A stretch of 57,902 nt of DNA from Chloroflexota bacterium (lineage in GTDB: Bacteria; Chloroflexota; Anaerolineae; Aggregatilineales; UBA2796). Positions 56,044 through 57,902 of this stretch are shown here, in pieces. The notes beneath the pieces were generated by a model that was given only the letters and a program-made list of their open reading frames with translations, had not been told where the DNA came from and did not search any database. The position numbers and the translations under genes were made by a program. The stretch spans positions 1 to 57,902 of the forward strand of contig JAJPHV010000086.1 in the NCBI GenBank assembly GCA_021325095.1, written 5' to 3'. Position 1 is the first letter of the stretch, and every line of letters begins with the position of its first letter.

Positions 56044-56060
56044 GTGTAACACTGTGTAAC
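56044..56060. promoter_or_regulatory. Tandem GTGTAAC direct repeats
   Basis: Two exact GTGTAAC heptamers start 10 bp apart (one helical turn), ending 27 bp before the GT2 start. An inverted half (GTTACA) lies at 55992-55997. The arrangement resembles a site for a regulator binding direct repeats in the 230-bp divergent gap. The function is inferred from spacing only. Confidence 0.4.
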
Positions 56061-56087
56061 TTCGCCGCTCATCAAGACAAAGTGGCT

Positions 56088-57038
56088 ATGACCGCACCAG
56101 CAAAAGGCTTATCGATCATCGTTCCGGTATATAACAGTGAGCAAAGCCTTCCCCTATTGGTGGAGAGCCTGGTTAATACACTGTCTGAAATCGATCAGCC
56201 TTATGAAATCGTTCTGATCGATGATGGCAGCAAAGATGGAAGCTGGTCGGTCATTCGCGCTCTGGCACAGCAGCAGCCATCCCTACAGGCCATCACCCTG
56301 ATGCGCAACTACGGCCAGCACAATGCGCTGCTCTGTGGCATACGTGCGGCCCAATACAACGTCCTCGTGACTATTGACGACGATCTTCAACACCCCCCAG
56401 ACCAGATTCCGAAACTTATCAACAAGCTGAATGAGGGTTACGATGTGGTCTATGGCGTGCCGGAAAGCCAGCAGCATGGCCTTTTGCGCAACCTGGCATC
56501 GTACACCACGAAAAGAATGCTCCAGGCGTCGATGGGGGCGGCGGTAGCACGCAATGTGAGCGCATTTCGGGCCTTCCGAACGGAGCTTCGGAACGCATTT
56601 GCCAACTACCGGGGCGCATTTGCCAACCTGGACGTGCTGCTTACCTGGGGAACGACCCGTTTCGCCGCTGTCGTCGTGCGCCATGATGTGCGGCGCATCG
56701 GCAAATCCAACTATACCATGACCAAGTTGATCGTCCACGCGGTCAATATGATCACAGGCTACAGTGTACGGCCCCTTCAACTTGCCAGCTATCTTGGTTT
56801 TGGCTTCACCCTGTTCGGCATTGGCGTGCTCATCTACGTTGTCGGACGATACATCCTGACCGGTGGTTCCGTTCCGGGCTTTCCCTTTCTGGCGTCCATC
56901 ATTGCCATCTTCTCTGGCGTGCAACTTTTCGTGCTCGGCATCATGGGCGAATACCTGGCGCGAATGTACTTCCGGCAGATGGATCAACCCGTCTACCTTG
57001 TGCGTGAACACATCAATAGTCACGAACCAGACGAATGA
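56088..57038 (+). CDS. Family 2 glycosyltransferase with two C-terminal membrane helices
   Basis: The product has 316 residues from ATG 56088, or two more from GTG 56082. It has the GT2 nucleotide site SIIVPVYNSEQSL, EIVLIDDGSKDGS and the metal-binding aspartates TIDDDLQHPPDQI. Two C-terminal hydrophobic segments and a tail with GEYLARMYFRQMDQP match polyprenyl-phosphate glycosyltransferases of the GtrB/ArnC type. It likely makes a lipid-linked sugar donor for the divergent GT-C enzyme. The acetyltransferase gene overlaps its stop by 4 bp. Confidence 0.93.
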   Translation: MTAPAKGLSIIVPVYNSEQSLPLLVESLVNTLSEIDQPYEIVLIDDGSKDGSWSVIRALAQQQPSLQAITLMRNYGQHNALLCGIRAAQYNVLVTIDDDLQHPPDQIPKLINKLNEGYDVVYGVPESQQHGLLRNLASYTTKRMLQASMGAAVARNVSAFRAFRTELRNAFANYRGAFANLDVLLTWGTTRFAAVVVRHDVRRIGKSNYTMTKLIVHAVNMITGYSVRPLQLASYLGFGFTLFGIGVLIYVVGRYILTGGSVPGFPFLASIIAIFSGVQLFVLGIMGEYLARMYFRQMDQPVYLVREHINSHEPDE

Positions 57039-57784
57039 CCAAACCCAATACTTTGGCGAGCATCCTGGATTGGGATAGCACTCACTTCGGGTTTGTTGTC
57101 GCCCGTGTCACGAACGAAGTGCTCGATCCAGCGGAAGCCGGAGAGATTGACGCCTGGGCACATGCTCATCAGGTACGGTGTCTATATTTCCTGTGCCGTG
57201 CCGATCAGATCGAGAGTATCCGAACGGCAGAGCAGACCGGGTATCGTCTGGTGGACATTCGCATGACCTATGAGCAAAGTTTGCAAAAAGCGCTGCCACT
57301 TCCCGCAGTCTATACAGCCGACATTCGCCCAAGCCGCGCGGATGAAGTGAGCGCCCTGGAAGACATTACCCGTACCTGCCAGTTCGAGACGCGCTTTTCT
57401 GTCGATCCGGGTTTTCCACCCGAACGGAGCCGTGAGCTTTACGTCACCTGGGTACGGAAAAGCTGCGAAGGCTATGCCCAGCAAGTCCTCGTAGCGCACC
57501 TGAATGGGCAACCGGCAGGTTACATCTCTTGCCACCTTGAGGACGATGAACGCCGGGGCAGTATTGGACTCGTGGCTGTGGCAAGCCAGGTACAGGGACG
57601 CGGCATCGGCAAAAAACTCGTGATGAGCGCGCTGCGCTGGTTCCGCGAGCAGAATGCCGAAACGGTCAGCGTCGTCACCCAGGGGCGCAACCTGGCGTCG
57701 CAGCGCCTCTATCAAGCCTGTGGCTTCCTGACACGCGCTGTTCATCTCTGGTATCACAAATGGTACGAGGTCGAAACCTTATGA
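57035..57784 (+). CDS. wecD: GNAT acetyltransferase, WecD-like (TDP-fucosamine acetyltransferase)
   Basis: The 249-residue protein has an N-terminal domain typical of WecD (SILDWDSTHFGFVVARV) and a C-terminal GNAT domain with the acetyl-CoA loop VQGRGIGKKLV. WecD acetylates TDP-4-amino-4,6-dideoxygalactose to TDP-Fuc4NAc. The next gene begins as a WecE-like aminotransferase, the enzyme that makes that amino sugar, which supports the assignment. It overlaps the next start as ATGA. Confidence 0.85.
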   Translation: MTKPNTLASILDWDSTHFGFVVARVTNEVLDPAEAGEIDAWAHAHQVRCLYFLCRADQIESIRTAEQTGYRLVDIRMTYEQSLQKALPLPAVYTADIRPSRADEVSALEDITRTCQFETRFSVDPGFPPERSRELYVTWVRKSCEGYAQQVLVAHLNGQPAGYISCHLEDDERRGSIGLVAVASQVQGRGIGKKLVMSALRWFREQNAETVSVVTQGRNLASQRLYQACGFLTRAVHLWYHKWYEVETL

Positions 57785-57902
57785 ATCATTCAATTCCGTT
57801 TAACCGTCCCTGTCTGGCAGGCTCCGAACTGACTTACATCAGCGAGGCGATTGCGGCTGGTCATGCCTCCGGCGATGGCCCGTTTACGAAGCGCTGCCAT
57901 GC
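57781..57902 (+). CDS. wecE: Sugar aminotransferase, WecE-like (partial, cut by window edge)
   Basis: Only 40 codons are present. They read IPFNRPCLAGSELTYISEAI and then ASGDGPFTKRCHA, which matches the N-terminus of TDP-4-oxo-6-deoxyglucose transaminases (DegT/DnrJ/EryC1/StrS fold, PLP-dependent). The ATG at 57781 overlaps the wecD-like stop. The catalytic lysine lies beyond the window. Confidence 0.8.
   Translation, partial: MNHSIPFNRPCLAGSELTYISEAIAAGHASGDGPFTKRCH

Overview
The window is bacterial chromosome, GC-rich (roughly 60 %) and densely coded on both strands. Several traits together suggest a member of the Chloroflexota, probably Anaerolineae or a relative: intergenic repeats ending in GGGGGTGAGG, a STAND ATPase fused to TPRs, HEAT, SpoIIM and RDD proteins, secreted repeat proteins with Pro/Thr-rich linkers, a nucleoside-type ABC importer and a TrpB2-type synthase. 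This placement is an inference from gene content; no rRNA or tRNA gene was seen.

Layout. 1-5.1 kb: the probable right end of an IS200/IS605-type element, a Gfo/Idh/MocA oxidoreductase, an overlapping phosphorelay pair (GAF-REC-Hpt and REC-histidine kinase), a PPOX-fold protein and a MetE-like methyltransferase. 5.2-7.6 kb: a lower-GC type II restriction-modification pair. 7.6-11.6 kb: a leftward sugar-catabolism operon (Gfo/Idh, TIM-barrel isomerase, SIS protein, SDR), split by a 216-bp inverted-repeat element. 11.7-18.1 kb: a small membrane protein, aspS, a HEAT-like protein and a 975-residue NB-ARC/TPR protein. 18.2-25 kb: a SET-domain protein, secreted beta-propeller and beta-helix proteins, acyl-CoA dehydrogenase, ArsC and a lipoprotein. 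25.1-31.1 kb: thiolase, HIT protein, 3-hydroxyacyl-CoA dehydrogenase, peroxiredoxin, a SnoaL-like protein with an unusual leader, a P450 and its TetR neighbour.

31.3-34.2 kb: a cobalamin regulon. A sigma70-type promoter, a cobalamin riboswitch and an intrinsic terminator precede a 36-codon leader ORF, a CWC protein, a BtuF-like protein and CbiA/CobB. 34.4-38.9 kb: a nucleoside/simple-sugar ABC importer (two permeases plus ATPase). Its ATPase is about 240 residues longer than usual because each nucleotide-binding domain carries an inserted membrane hairpin; this is the most unusual object in the window. 38.9-42.6 kb: an FNR-type site, then a B12-binding radical SAM enzyme, an MBL-fold protein, an ABA4-like membrane protein and a methyltransferase.

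42.5-45.8 kb: ppdK flanked by two copies of a 166-167 bp palindromic element whose 25-bp arms differ between copies but remain perfectly complementary. 45.8-53.8 kb: TrpB2, an isocitrate/isopropylmalate dehydrogenase-family enzyme, a response regulator-TPR-LamG-like cluster, and divergent SpoIIM and RDD membrane proteins. 53.9-57.9 kb: surface polysaccharide functions (GT-C and GT2 glycosyltransferases, a WecD-like acetyltransferase and the start of a WecE-like aminotransferase cut by the window edge).
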